NCBI GenBank assembly: GCA_019915135.1
Contig: JAHLMK010000003.1
Coordinates: 2,046,001-2,110,000 of the forward strand
DNA length: 64,000 nucleotides
From: Strobilurus pachycystidiatus
Lineage: Eukaryota > Basidiomycota > Agaricomycetes > Agaricales > Physalacriaceae
Direction: 5' to 3'
Shown: piece after piece, positions 1-9,704 of the stretch
How the letters are laid out: each line of letters begins with the position of its first letter
Numbering within the stretch: position 1 is the first letter of the stretch
Position numbers and translations under genes: made by a program
The notes under the pieces: model-generated
Database searches by the model: none
What the model was told of the DNA's origin: nothing
What the model saw: the letters and a program-made list of their open reading frames with translations, nothing else

Positions 1-36
1 ACTGTCTGTAGAGATCCCTCCCCAAAGCGGACTGTC

Positions 37-1830
37 ATGTCCTTCACGCGCGACCAGGTCGCGTCCTTCATATTGGCCGGCCAGACCATCGTCGTCTACC
101 GCGACAATGTCCTCCGCGTCCCCAAATTTTGGCTAGACGCCCATCCCGGCGGCTCTCTGTCCATCCTGCACTTTGTCGGCAGGGACGCTACCGATGAAAT
201 TGACGCATACCACAACGATGCCGCCCTCGCCCTCGTCCATAAATACTCCATAGGCAAGCTGCAGGAAACCCCGTTCATCCCTTTCCTGCCGCCTGTCGAG
301 GCTGGCTGGTCCCACGCTGACGGTAAATGGGTCAAGGAGGCAACGCTCGATTCCTCCCGCACTGTGCTTCATCAAGTCAGCCGGACAGAAGATGGGCCCA
401 CGCTCGACGACATCACGCCACCCTGCGTGACGGATCTTGATGCAGACGTCCAAGCCCGCCAGGCTGCCGCGTACCGGGAACTCCACAAACGCGTTATAGC
501 CGCAGGTTTATACAACTGCCCCTTCATCACTGGCTATGGTCCCGAAGTCTTTCGCTATGTCCTTCTAGGTGCCTCCTCCGCCCTTGCGTACCGTCACAGC
601 TGGTTCATGACGTCCGCTCTCCTCCTCGGCCTAATGTGGCACCAACTAATGTTCACCGTTCATGACCTCGGACATTTGGGCGTTACGGGGAACTGGAATC
701 TCGACAGACTCGTTGGAATTATCATTGCCGATTTCATTGGAGGGCTCAGCGTGGGCTGGTGGGTCGATGTTCGCTCATTTTTCTCCATCCCTCAGCCCTT
801 TTGACTAAGATCATCAATCTAGAACCATAATATTCATCACCGTAAGCAACACAGCCTTGTCCGAACGGTTATACTGACGTGTTTTTATGATAGTTGTCAC
901 AAATCACCCCACCCAGTGCGTTCTCCGAAATCATGGGAAGAGGAAGACTCTAATGTTAACCTCATCCTAGTGACCCGGATATTGAGCATCTTCCCTTCTT
1001 TGCCATCTCCCCGGTGTTCTTCAACAACCTCTACTCGTCATACTACAAGCGCACCATGGAGTACGACGCCTTCGCGCGCGTCGTTATCACTATCCAGCAC
1101 AAGCTCTTTTACTTGGTGATGATGTTTGGGCGTTTCAACTTATACGTGCTTTCCTATACGAGCCTTTTCAAACGCGCATTTGACACGAGACGGGCGCGCG
1201 GAAACGGCTGGGCATGGGGTCTCGAAGTTGTCGGCATTATGTTTTTCTGGGTCTGGTTCAGTCAAGTCCTCATCGGCTGCGGATCGTGGCAAAAGGCGCT
1301 GGGATACGTACTCGTCAGCCATGCCGCAACGAGTCCGCTGCATATCACTGTACGTCAGTTCATTCTCACTGGGAGTACCAGGTCTGACACACACGCAGAT
1401 CGTGCTCTCACATTTCTCCATGTCCACTGAGGACCTTGGCCCAGTGGAGTCGTTCCCGCATCGCCAACTGCGCACCACGACGGACATATACTGCCCTGAA
1501 CCCATTGCGTTCCTTCATGGTGGGCTCCAGCTGCAGGTCGCGCATCACTTGTTCCCGCGTCTTCCACGGCACAACCTTCGGAAGGCGAGCGTGCTCGTCA
1601 AGGAGTTTGCTGCTGAGCAGGGGTTGACGTATGCCGAGTTTGGTTTCATCAGCGGGAACAAGGAGGTGCTGGGTCTGCTGGAGGAGGTCGCGGGCCACGC
1701 GAAGGTGTTTGCGAATGTTGCGAATGTGGAGGCGAGGCTGGCGGTTGAGAAGAAGATCAGGATCAAAGAGGAGGCGGCTGCGCTGAACGAGAAGGAGAGG
1801 ATGGTGGCTTTCGATGAGAAGGCGTCGTAA
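37..1830 (+). CDS. Cytochrome b5-fused front-end fatty acid desaturase (probable sphingolipid delta-8 desaturase)
   Basis: The product is a membrane di-iron desaturase, probably acting on sphingoid long-chain bases in the ER. Inferred exons are 37-768, 823-841, 894-915, 971-1349 and 1399-1830, giving about 527 residues. The N-terminus carries a cytochrome b5 domain with the heme-binding HPGG motif (residues about 36-39). The three histidine boxes are HDLGH, NHNIHH (in the 19-nt exon 2) and the family-typical QVAHHLFP, where Gln replaces the first His, as in front-end desaturases with fused b5. Joining exons 1 and 2 at 769-822 restores GWWVDNHNIHH, which fixes that splice site. The start at 37 is the first ATG and directly precedes the b5 fold, but sequence left of the window is not visible. 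Substrate specificity is inferred from the family only. Confidence 0.9.
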
Positions 1831-1950
1831 AGCCCTCGCTCTTTGGGCTCACTTAGAGGACAATCTGTTTGCAGATACCCACGACATTGCGAGTTATACT
1901 TTCGTTGTGATCCTACCAAGGTTGCGTTCGACGCCACTTACGTTCAATGT

Positions 1951-2090
1951 TGCAGGCCAATTCAAACCTTGACCAACTGTCAACAACGTAACTGAGGCAA
2001 GGCTAGCCGTCTCGGAGTCGAAGAAAGATCAACGTCAAGGGGAAGATGGCTGCGCTGAACGAGAAGGAGAGAATAGTGGAAGAATCATAA
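1951..2090 (+). pseudogene. Decayed duplicate of the desaturase 3' end
   Basis: This stretch aligns with the last coding part of the preceding gene (about 1689-1830). Both share the block GCTGCGCTGAACGAGAAGGA, preceded by recognisable GAGGC-AGGCT and AAGATCA matches with indels, and both end in TAA. No longer ORF is left and the remaining desaturase exons are absent, so it is a tandem partial duplication and not a gene. Confidence 0.75.
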
Positions 2091-2459
2091 TCTAGTGGAT
2101 CTCGGCAGTTGCTACTAAGGCAATAAATCAAATGACTGAGAGTAGGACGGATGGACACAGCAGTAGGACAGCATCTACTCGAGTACCAATGGTACTAAGT
2201 AGGTTTCGTTGACTTGAGGCGTAGTAGCCGGATGAGGTGGTGTTGTTCCACAACAAGCTAGCCCAAAAACATCATATATTAGAGCGATGGTACTAAGCTG
2301 CAGTGCCTGTCCGTTTTCAGTATAGTGCACGTATCTCAGCCGCCCCAGGGCCCAGGGGCAAGAATCGCCGGATACGAGCACGTGATGCAGTAAACGGATC
2401 TCGTGACAAATTCTGCCCTGCTCTTCCTTCGCCACTCACGACCAAAGCAGAGCTCTCAA
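2091..2459. other. Intergenic, RAD51 upstream region
   Basis: This is the non-coding stretch between the decayed desaturase tail and RAD51. No gene, repeat or clear TATA box was recognised. A frame running into RAD51 from 2403 is open, but the conserved protein begins at the ATG at 2460. Confidence 0.5.
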
Positions 2460-3741
2460 ATGTCTCAAGCATCACAGGAAATCGAACAGGAGCAAGAGGA
2501 AGACAGCTACCAGCTGAACGGTCCTGTTCTTGTCTCCAAGCTGCAAGAAGCCGGCATCCACGCCAATGACATCAAGAAACTCGAAGACGCTGGGCTACGC
2601 ACCGTCGAGGCCGTCGCCTTTACTCCCAAGAAGAATTTAGTCATTATCAAGGGCATATCTGAGCAGAAGGCGGACAAGATCCTCGCTGAAGGTGCGTTGC
2701 ACGTCCTGGTTCAACTTACTCGCGCATCGACCAACACGCGGCCAACAGCACACAAGATCGTGCCCCTCGGGTTCCAGAGCGCCACGGAAGTTCACGCCCG
2801 ACGAGCGGAACTGGTTCATATTACTACTGGCTCCAAGCAGCTCGATGCCCTTCTAGGAGGCAAGTCGACCGACGCGTATACATTCAGCAGCTGACTCATC
2901 CCAGGCGGAATCGAAACTGGCGCCATAACCGAGATGTTTGGAGAATTCAGAACTGGAAAGTCGCAGCTGTGCCATACGCTTGCCGTTACATGCCAGCTGC
3001 CTGTGAGCATGGGCGGCGGTGAAGGCAAGTGCCTCTACATCGACACCGAGGGTACCTTCCGACCGGTTCGTCTGCTGGCTGTCGCCGAGCGCTATGGCTT
3101 GAATGGAGAGGAGGTTCTGGACAACGTCGCATATGCTCGCGCGTATAACGCTGACCACCAGAACGCGTTGTTAACGAGTGCCAGTGCTCTGATGTCCGAG
3201 TCGAGGTGAGCACAGATAATCCAAATATATGCGTACATCTCTCACCCACATGCTCAGGTTCTGCCTTCTCATCGTCGATTCCTGCACTGCGCTGTATCGT
3301 ACAGACTTTAGCGGGCGTGGCGAACTCTCGAGTCGTCAGAATCACCTGGGAAAGTTCTTACGGACGTTACAACGATTAGCTGACGAGGCAAGTTATCAAT
3401 TCTTATCGGTTTCTGTAATGCTCAAGTGGGACACAGTTTGGTGTTGCTGTCGTCGTCACCAATCAAGTCATGTCAAGTCCAGACGCAGCGGCCGGACCTT
3501 ACGCTGGGAATGAGAAGAAACCCATCGGTGGAAACATCATGGCACATGCTTCGACCACACGGTGCGGTCCTTCATCCTTGTCATCGATGTTTCTGAGACG
3601 TATCTTCGCAGTCTGCAATTGAAGAAATCGCGTGGCAATACGCGTTCGTGCAAGATTTACGACTCGCCATGCCTGCCAGAGATGGAGACACACTTCGCTA
3701 TCCTTGCGAGTGGTATCGGTGATCCCGAAGAAGAGGCTTAA
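2460..3741 (+). CDS. RAD51: DNA repair recombinase Rad51
   Basis: RecA-family ATPase that forms filaments on single-stranded DNA for homologous recombination. Six exons (2460-2691, 2749-2859, 2905-3205, 3258-3387, 3437-3561, 3612-3741) give 342 residues, the normal Rad51 length. Visible are the N-terminal helix-hairpin-helix ([30 protein letters not shown]), Walker A as GEFRTGKS, the [10 protein letters not shown] motif, Walker [13 protein letters not shown], the L1/L2 region ending in HASTTR, and the C-terminal SGIGDPEEE. The hairpin and GGNIMAH context fit Rad51 rather than Dmc1. Introns 2 (2860-2904) and 4 (3388-3436) use GC donors (G|GCAAGT), because only these restore LLGGGIETG and LADEFGVAV. 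It converges with the phosphoglycerate dehydrogenase gene. Confidence 0.96.
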
Positions 3742-4024
3742 TTTCGGGATGACTCTTTGTTATAGTTTTGTTTTCTCTCTTTGTACACTATGCTCCCTCT
3801 ACTCTCGGAAAGTTATGCACTGTATCACAACTGTTAAATACCTACGGGCTACAATTATTCCTTCATTTGCATAGCGGACAGTTATTGAGGGTATGCGTAG
3901 AATGCTACGACAGTGAATGGCGACAGTTGAGTGGACGCCAGTATTATACCTATGTTGAAATACACCTTGATTTGTACAGATACGACCGTCCATGTGTCGG
4001 CTTTTGAGGACGTCAAGTCCCATT

Positions 4025-5512
4025 TTAAACCAGTAAGCGAGTGAGGATGTTGGCAGGGTTAGCGCTGATGACCTCGCGCAATTTGTTGACATCTCTGGGG
4101 CTGACTTGCGCAATGTCGGCCATCAAGTATGCGATGTCTCCCTTGGAATCCGAGTACTGCTTCTCGACGTTGTACTCCGAGAAAGCCTCGTTAACGGCAC
4201 GAAGGACACCAGGCTGGTTTTTGTGAACATGGCAGACCCGAACATGGTCACCTTGGTCGGCGGTAATAGCACGCAAGTCGACTTCTGGGAAGTTGACGGC
4301 GCCGAGGGTGGAGCCGTACCCGAGATAGCGAGAGAGAGCCTGCGCGACCTCGTCGCCAATCATGCGCTGCGCCTCCTCGGTCGAACCACCGATATGAGGC
4401 GAAAGCACAACATTGGGCAAATTGCGCAGGGTAGACGCCCACGAGTTGAGCTGGTCGTCGAACGGCGCGCCATTTGACCCAGGTTCCGCGGGGAAGACGT
4501 CTATAGCAGCCCCGGCAAGATGACCACTCTTCAGAGCGTCCACAAGAGCGGGAATGTCAACTACTCTGCCACGGGCGTTGTTGATGAGGTATGCGCCTTC
4601 CTTCATACCCGCGAGCTGGTCCTTGGAGATCATGTTGATCGTTTCAGGAAGCTCTGGGACATGGAGGGTAACAAAGTCTGATTCGGCGAGCAGGGTTGCG
4701 AGGGAGTCGACCTGACGCGCAGAGCCGAGGGGCATCAGATTGACAACGTCATGGAAAAGCACTTTCATGCCAAATGCTTCTGCGAGGACCGAGAGCTGAG
4801 ACCCGATGTGGCCATAGCCGACGATACCAAGAGTCTTGCCGCGGACTTCCCAGCAGCCCTTGGACTGCTTGTTCCAGATACCGGTGCGAAGCTCGTAGGC
4901 CCGCTCAAACAGCTGGCGGGAGAGGATTACAAGCTCGGACATGACGAGTTCGGCGACAGAGCGCGAGTTTGAGAACGGCGAGTTGAAGACGGGGATTCCG
5001 GCGTGCGCGGCGGATTGCAGATCGACCTGGTTTGTGCCAATGCAGAAGCAGCCGATGACCAGGAGCTACATGTGGTATGTTGAGCACAAGGGATGCTGCG
5101 ATGTCCATAAGGAGTTGTTCACCTTCCGGGCTGCCTGGAGTACGCGGGCGGTGATTTTGGTCTTGCTACGTATGCCGATGGCGTGGTATTCGCCGATCTT
5201 CTGGACGAGCTCGTCCTCAGACAGGGCCTTCGTGTAGTGGTCCACAGTGTATCCCTGGGCACGGAACGCCGCGACGGCATCTTGGCTGATGTTTTCGAGA
5301 ATGAGGAGACGCAGGTTCTCGTTGTCGACGGGGTGGAGGACTTTCTGGCGGCCGGTGTCGATGGTATCGCGACGACGGGCGTAGCGCTCGTGGAGGGATC
5401 CCGTCGTCGCTCCTGGCGACACCGACGCACCGACGGAGTGGGCCATCGCACCCGGGATGGAAATGGGGGGTGTCATGGTTGTCACGGTCGGCGAAGCGGA
5501 GACTCGACTCAT
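4025..5512 (-). CDS. SER3: D-3-phosphoglycerate dehydrogenase
   Basis: Catalyses the first committed step of serine synthesis, oxidation of 3-phosphoglycerate with NAD. Two exons on the minus strand (5123-5512 and 4025-5065, intron 5066-5122) give about 476 residues, typical of fungal Ser3/Ser33. The sequence shows the Rossmann motif GIVGYGHIGSQ, the catalytic-domain segment LINNARGRVVDIPAL, SPHIGGSTEEAQ with the catalytic His, and a C-terminal ACT domain starting near DHVRVCHVHKNQPGVL, which probably binds serine for feedback control. The N-terminal about 45 residues before NLRLLILENIS are a low-complexity extension. The start at 5512 is the first in-frame ATG. Confidence 0.95.
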
Positions 5513-5933
5513 TGTGCTTTATAGTCGTGATGATTGGAAGCTAGCACGTAAAAATGAGGGCCTCGGCAATCGGCGAACTGATGATCGGCAAAATGTCAGC
5601 GACCTCGAGTCAGGACTCAGAGGAGGGTACACCTCGAGTGCATTGACGCTGCCACAGTCCATGGTCAGGCGCTGCTATGCACCGTACAGTCGTACTCTGC
5701 TGACCTGGAGCAGCAGCAAGTATACTGTATAACCTACTCGAATAACAGAAATACACGGGTACTTACATTTTACTTGGTGTCTCGGCCGATCGTTTGACAT
5801 GACATCACGGGACACAGCAATCCCTGCTTTCGACGCCCTCATACGAGTCAGTGGCCCAGCTTCATCGCGTACAAGGTCTGCTGCTGTCACTTTGTCATCG
5901 ATCTTCATTTACCCGACCCATCAGCTGAACACC
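5513..5933. promoter_or_regulatory. Divergent intergenic region, SER3 / F-box gene
   Basis: A 421-bp non-coding gap between two divergently starting genes, so it probably holds both promoters. The F-box frame is open back to 5799, but the ATG at 5934 has the better context (CACCATGG). No individual sites were identified. Confidence 0.4.
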
Positions 5934-7415
5934 ATGGACCCGTCCCCTGCGGAAATTGCCACTGCTCCCAATAGCACTGACATGGGACGCGAATGCTTCT
6001 TCGACCGGCTGCCTAATGAACTCTTGGTTGCAGTGTTCAAGGCTGGTATACAAACTATGACAGCCAGTCCCCAATTCTCCCTGCTTGTGTCCAAGGTCAC
6101 CAGCAGGTGGCGGCGCGTAGCTTTGACCGCCCCGGAGCTTTGGAATATGATCAACATTGACTCTGTCTACGAACTTCCCATCGCGCATGCCTTTCTCGAA
6201 CGATCAAAGAGCTATCCCCTGCACGTCCACATCGGAGACTATAACTATGATACCACTCTCTTCCGACGGGCGGTAACTATGTTGCGTCCACACTTGGGCC
6301 GCATCAAGTCACTGGAGATAGACATGAGCGAGCATGTCATAGACCACTGCACGATCCTGATGAGTGCCATGGCTCCTAGTCCAGTGGAGCACTTGCGCAT
6401 CCATCTATCCAAGCCCTTCTTTGTAGACACTCCCGACGATCCTGCGCCAACGTTCGTTTCCCCGGAGTCCTTCCCATTCCTCCGGTCTCTAAACCTTCGC
6501 GGTACTCGCCTCCATCTCGTGACACCGTACGCCAGTCTATCCCGTCTAGTCATCCAGGCATTTGCACCCTCAGTTTCAGACATGGAAAGTGTCCTGCGCT
6601 TTTGTCCTGCTCTAACAGTCCTCATCCTCCCAGGCTTGATACAAGAGCTACAGGACAAGAGCAATGACAAAGTCCCTGACCCACTTTTTGCTCCAAATCT
6701 ACGGTCATTCGCTTTCAGTCTGATTCCAGACGGAGACCATCACGCGCCGAACGGCTACCATTGCCCTCTTTCCTTGCTGAAGGCCCCGGAACTCGAATAC
6801 CTGGAGGTATCGGGTATCCTTGAGTCTCCGGGATGCTTGCACAGTCTGCTCGACCGAAAGAAGCACCCCAAACTTCGTACGCTCCGTCTAGACCGCTCCC
6901 TGGCTTTTTCAGACGATCACGAGTTCCCAGCTGTGCCATCCCTTGAGAGACTGGAGCTTGTTGGCATGAGAGACCCGCTGGATGGCATCGCACCGGTCGA
7001 AATGCCCAGCCTGTTCCCCTTCCCCAAGCTTTCCTCCCTGTACTTCGTCCCCGACGGGGAGTGGAGGGAGGAGCATTACGCGTGGCTCAGAGCGGTCGCC
7101 AGTATACGCGCAGGGGCCAAATCCCCCTTCATTATTGAGACCACGATGCTGCCAGAGCAGGAATACGGCGATACGCTGCAGAACCTGGGGGAGAATGTGA
7201 CTGCCCGTATCATCAGTCCTTCCACCGGGTTGATCTCGTTCCAAGACTTTACGTCTTTCGAGGGTGATAACGACGACGAGGATATGGAGGATGGGTTCGA
7301 CGATCCGTATTATGACGACTTTGAGGGATTTGAGTATGGTTCTGATTATGAGGATCCGGACGACTACGATCCGTATGATGATGATGATGGGCTTGACATG
7401 GTGTACGTGGGTTAG
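5934..7415 (+). CDS. F-box protein with leucine-rich-like C-terminal half
   Basis: Probable substrate adaptor of an SCF ubiquitin ligase. A single exon encodes 493 residues. An F-box lies at about residues 22-70 (FDRLPNELLVAVF, then SKVTSRWRRVALTAPELW), the arrangement common in the expanded F-box families of Agaricomycetes. The middle has irregular leucine-rich segments (FPFLRSLNLRGTRL, LEYLEVSGI, LRTLRLDR) that probably form a substrate-binding solenoid. The last about 50 residues are extremely Asp/Glu/Tyr-rich. No substrate can be inferred. The frame extends upstream to 5799, but the ATG at 5934 has a strong context. It converges with the next gene, 66 bp apart. Confidence 0.85.
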   Translation: MDPSPAEIATAPNSTDMGRECFFDRLPNELLVAVFKAGIQTMTASPQFSLLVSKVTSRWRRVALTAPELWNMINIDSVYELPIAHAFLERSKSYPLHVHIGDYNYDTTLFRRAVTMLRPHLGRIKSLEIDMSEHVIDHCTILMSAMAPSPVEHLRIHLSKPFFVDTPDDPAPTFVSPESFPFLRSLNLRGTRLHLVTPYASLSRLVIQAFAPSVSDMESVLRFCPALTVLILPGLIQELQDKSNDKVPDPLFAPNLRSFAFSLIPDGDHHAPNGYHCPLSLLKAPELEYLEVSGILESPGCLHSLLDRKKHPKLRTLRLDRSLAFSDDHEFPAVPSLERLELVGMRDPLDGIAPVEMPSLFPFPKLSSLYFVPDGEWREEHYAWLRAVASIRAGAKSPFIIETTMLPEQEYGDTLQNLGENVTARIISPSTGLISFQDFTSFEGDNDDEDMEDGFDDPYYDDFEGFEYGSDYEDPDDYDPYDDDDGLDMVYVG

Positions 7416-7481
7416 TTGTGCTGTACTAATTGTCGTTGTATATTATCGCGAGACTACCTATGTGAGGACAGATGAGAGGGC

Positions 7482-8458
7482 TTATTGTACTGCTACGATG
7501 GGGGCTTGTGGAGAGACTGCCTCAACGGGGGCTTGTCGGGAGACTGCTTTGGTAGGTGATTGTCGAGAGACAGCTACGGACGGGGCTTGTCGGGAAAGCT
7601 TCTGCTCTAACGAGTCCACGGCCTTTGCGTCGAGCACAATACGTCGCCACTTGAGCAGGTCGATAATTTTGAGGTCATTCACGCCAATGACCTTCACCAT
7701 CTGGATGTTCCGCATCGCCATCTCCAGCGCGCTCGGCACCACCGGCTCCCCAGTGACGAACAGCGTCTCCGACATGCCGAGATCCTTCAGCCGCTGCATG
7801 AGCAAGTTCGTCTTGGGCTTCTCCCACTGCATGTGGCTCATGACGCCAAACTCGTTCTCGCGGACCTTGGCGCTGAGGGCGACGCGCATGCCCATGTCGA
7901 TGACCTTGCGCGGGAGCTTCGTGCTAAAGTCGCGCGGCTTGGGACCGAATGCAATACCTCCACCCACGAGCATGGGGCTCTGCGCGTCGCCGAGACGGGC
8001 TTTGCCCGAGCCCTTCTGGGGGCGGATCTTTATGCCGGAACCGCGCACCTCGCCGCGCGTTTTAGTGCTGGCCGAGCCCTGACGAAGGCCGTCGCGGTAT
8101 TGGGTTACGCAGAGGTGGAGGATGTCTCGTCGTATGGGGTGTTTGAAGACGGTGGGGTCGAGGGCGACGAGGGTGTCCTTGGGGGCGGGGTCGGAGGGTT
8201 GGGGAAGGAAGGGAGCACTAAGTTCGACGTAGACGGGTTCCAGCGGATTTGAGGCTGGTAGAGAAGGGTTAGGCCGAGTTGGACAGTTGACGGAATACTA
8301 ACACTCAGACGACGTTGACGCCTCCGGAGTAGTCGCTGGGACCAGAGCATTCTTCTGCTTGAGCAGATTGCGGGGAGACCTCTGAGAGAGCTAAGGTTGA
8401 GAAAAGAGAAAATTGTTGATATTGAACAAAGACATACGCGTCCAAGTGTTCGAATCAT
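7482..8458 (-). CDS. YML6: Mitochondrial large-subunit ribosomal protein uL4m
   Basis: A uL4-family component of the mitochondrial ribosome. Minus-strand exons 8438-8458, 8303-8390 and 7482-8254 join in frame. The family core is clear: TRGEVRGSGIKIRPQKGSG, KARLGDAQSPMLVGGG and FGPKPRDFSTKLPRKV. The first 7 codons and exon 2 are basic and Ser-rich, consistent with a mitochondrial presequence. Unusually, the C-terminus ends in four tandem 9-residue units of the type SRQAPxxAV (about 7485-7595), which are not part of the uL4 fold. The gene starts divergently from RPS16. Confidence 0.92.
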
Positions 8459-8909
8459 GGCGCGCCGTCCGTCCAGCAGGCAGTGAGATGGTGGTCCTTG
8501 TGCAGGCGAGGTAGCGGCACCTGCCGGCTATTCCGATCACGGCTCTTGCCGGGTTCGAGCTCTCCAAATCATGAACGGTGACTTTTCTTGTGGCGTTGCT
8601 TTCCCCTCTCCCCCTCGCTATTGGGAGTCAAACATTTTTATCATAGGATAAATCAGTGAATTTCCGAACCTCAGTTCTTCAACTTGAGATGAGTGTTGAG
8701 TCACGTGCCCAATCTTGGTCATCCGGATGATGCCGGTAAATGCGTGAGAGCAACTGTACAGTTTGCCTGTTTCGGCATTGATTTTTTGGACTCGAACGGC
8801 CACCGCCCTAATCCTCAAGGTACGCTGCTCGCTGCTGTGCCCGTCGTCGGCCGACTCATCGCTCCCCAGACATCCACCTAGCCGTCCAGCGCAGGCTCGA
8901 TTCACAAAA
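8459..8909. promoter_or_regulatory. Divergent promoter region of two ribosomal protein genes
   Basis: A 451-bp gap between the mitochondrial uL4 gene and the cytosolic RPS16 gene, both reading outward. It must contain both start regions. No coding sequence on the plus strand. A long antisense frame entering from the right is a shadow of RPS16. Confidence 0.45.
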
Positions 8910-9456
8910 ATGGCTTCAACGACCAAGGCCGTCCAGACGTTCGGCAAAAAGAAGGTGGGCAGAGGAGGCGCTGGAGCTGGACCGACGATTTGCTTACTGG
9001 TAAACCCTAGACCGCAACCGCTGTTGCACACGCCAAGGAGGGCCGTGGCCTCATCCGCGTTAACGGCTCCCCAATCCACCTCGTCCAGCCCGAGATTCTG
9101 CGCCTTAAGGTGTACGAGCCTGTCCTTGTTGCCACTGAGGATGCATTCGCCGTCCTTGACATCCGTGTGCGTGTGAAGGGAGGAGGACACACCTCGCAGG
9201 TGTACGCTATCCGACAGGCCATCGCCAAGGCCATCGTCGCCTACTACGCCAAATACGTCGACGCGTTCAGCGCATTGGAACTGAAGAAGAAGCTGGTGGC
9301 GTACGACCGAACACTGTTGATTGCCGACCCCAGACGGATGGAGCCCAAGAAGTTCGGTGGTCCAGGTGCTCGTGCTCGCAGGCAAAAGAGGTATGTTGTC
9401 GATTATCATTGTCGTTTCCCTTTCGGTATTCTCATAATCCTTCTAGTTACCGTTAA
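8910..9456 (+). CDS. RPS16: 40S ribosomal protein S16 (uS9)
   Basis: Small-subunit cytosolic ribosomal protein with its C-terminal tail near the P site. Exons 8910-8954, 9011-9390 and a 10-nt last exon 9447-9456 give 144 residues, the standard length. The conserved signatures are [16 protein letters not shown] across intron 1, [35 protein letters not shown] and the terminal ARRQKSYR. The last four codons, including the functionally important C-terminal Tyr-Arg, exist only if the tiny third exon is spliced on (AG|GTATGT ... TCTAG|TTACCGTTAA). Confidence 0.96.
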
Positions 9457-9704
9457 ACGGTGGTCTCTGGGTGGTCCTTGCACAGTATATGCATTATGTG
9501 TCCGAGCCATGCTGTATATTATGCCACTATGCAGTTTCATTTTGCACAGACCGTCAGAGTGGTATCTACTTACTTGCGTGTGAATGAAGTCTATTGTTTC
9601 GAAGCCTGTCAATCCGGCCTTTTGTACCAGTTTTGTACTCCGATTTGTCACCCAAACTGTTGTTGTCGCCTCCCACCATCACTGTTGAAGCTCATCACAC
9701 AACC

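Noticed and set aside
7264..8082. 272-codon plus-strand ORF across the F-box and uL4m junction
   Set aside because: Out of frame with the F-box gene and antisense to uL4m, both of which have clear family support.
8618..9409. 263-codon minus-strand ORF opposite RPS16
   Set aside because: It is the antisense shadow of a highly conserved ribosomal gene and has no domain of its own.
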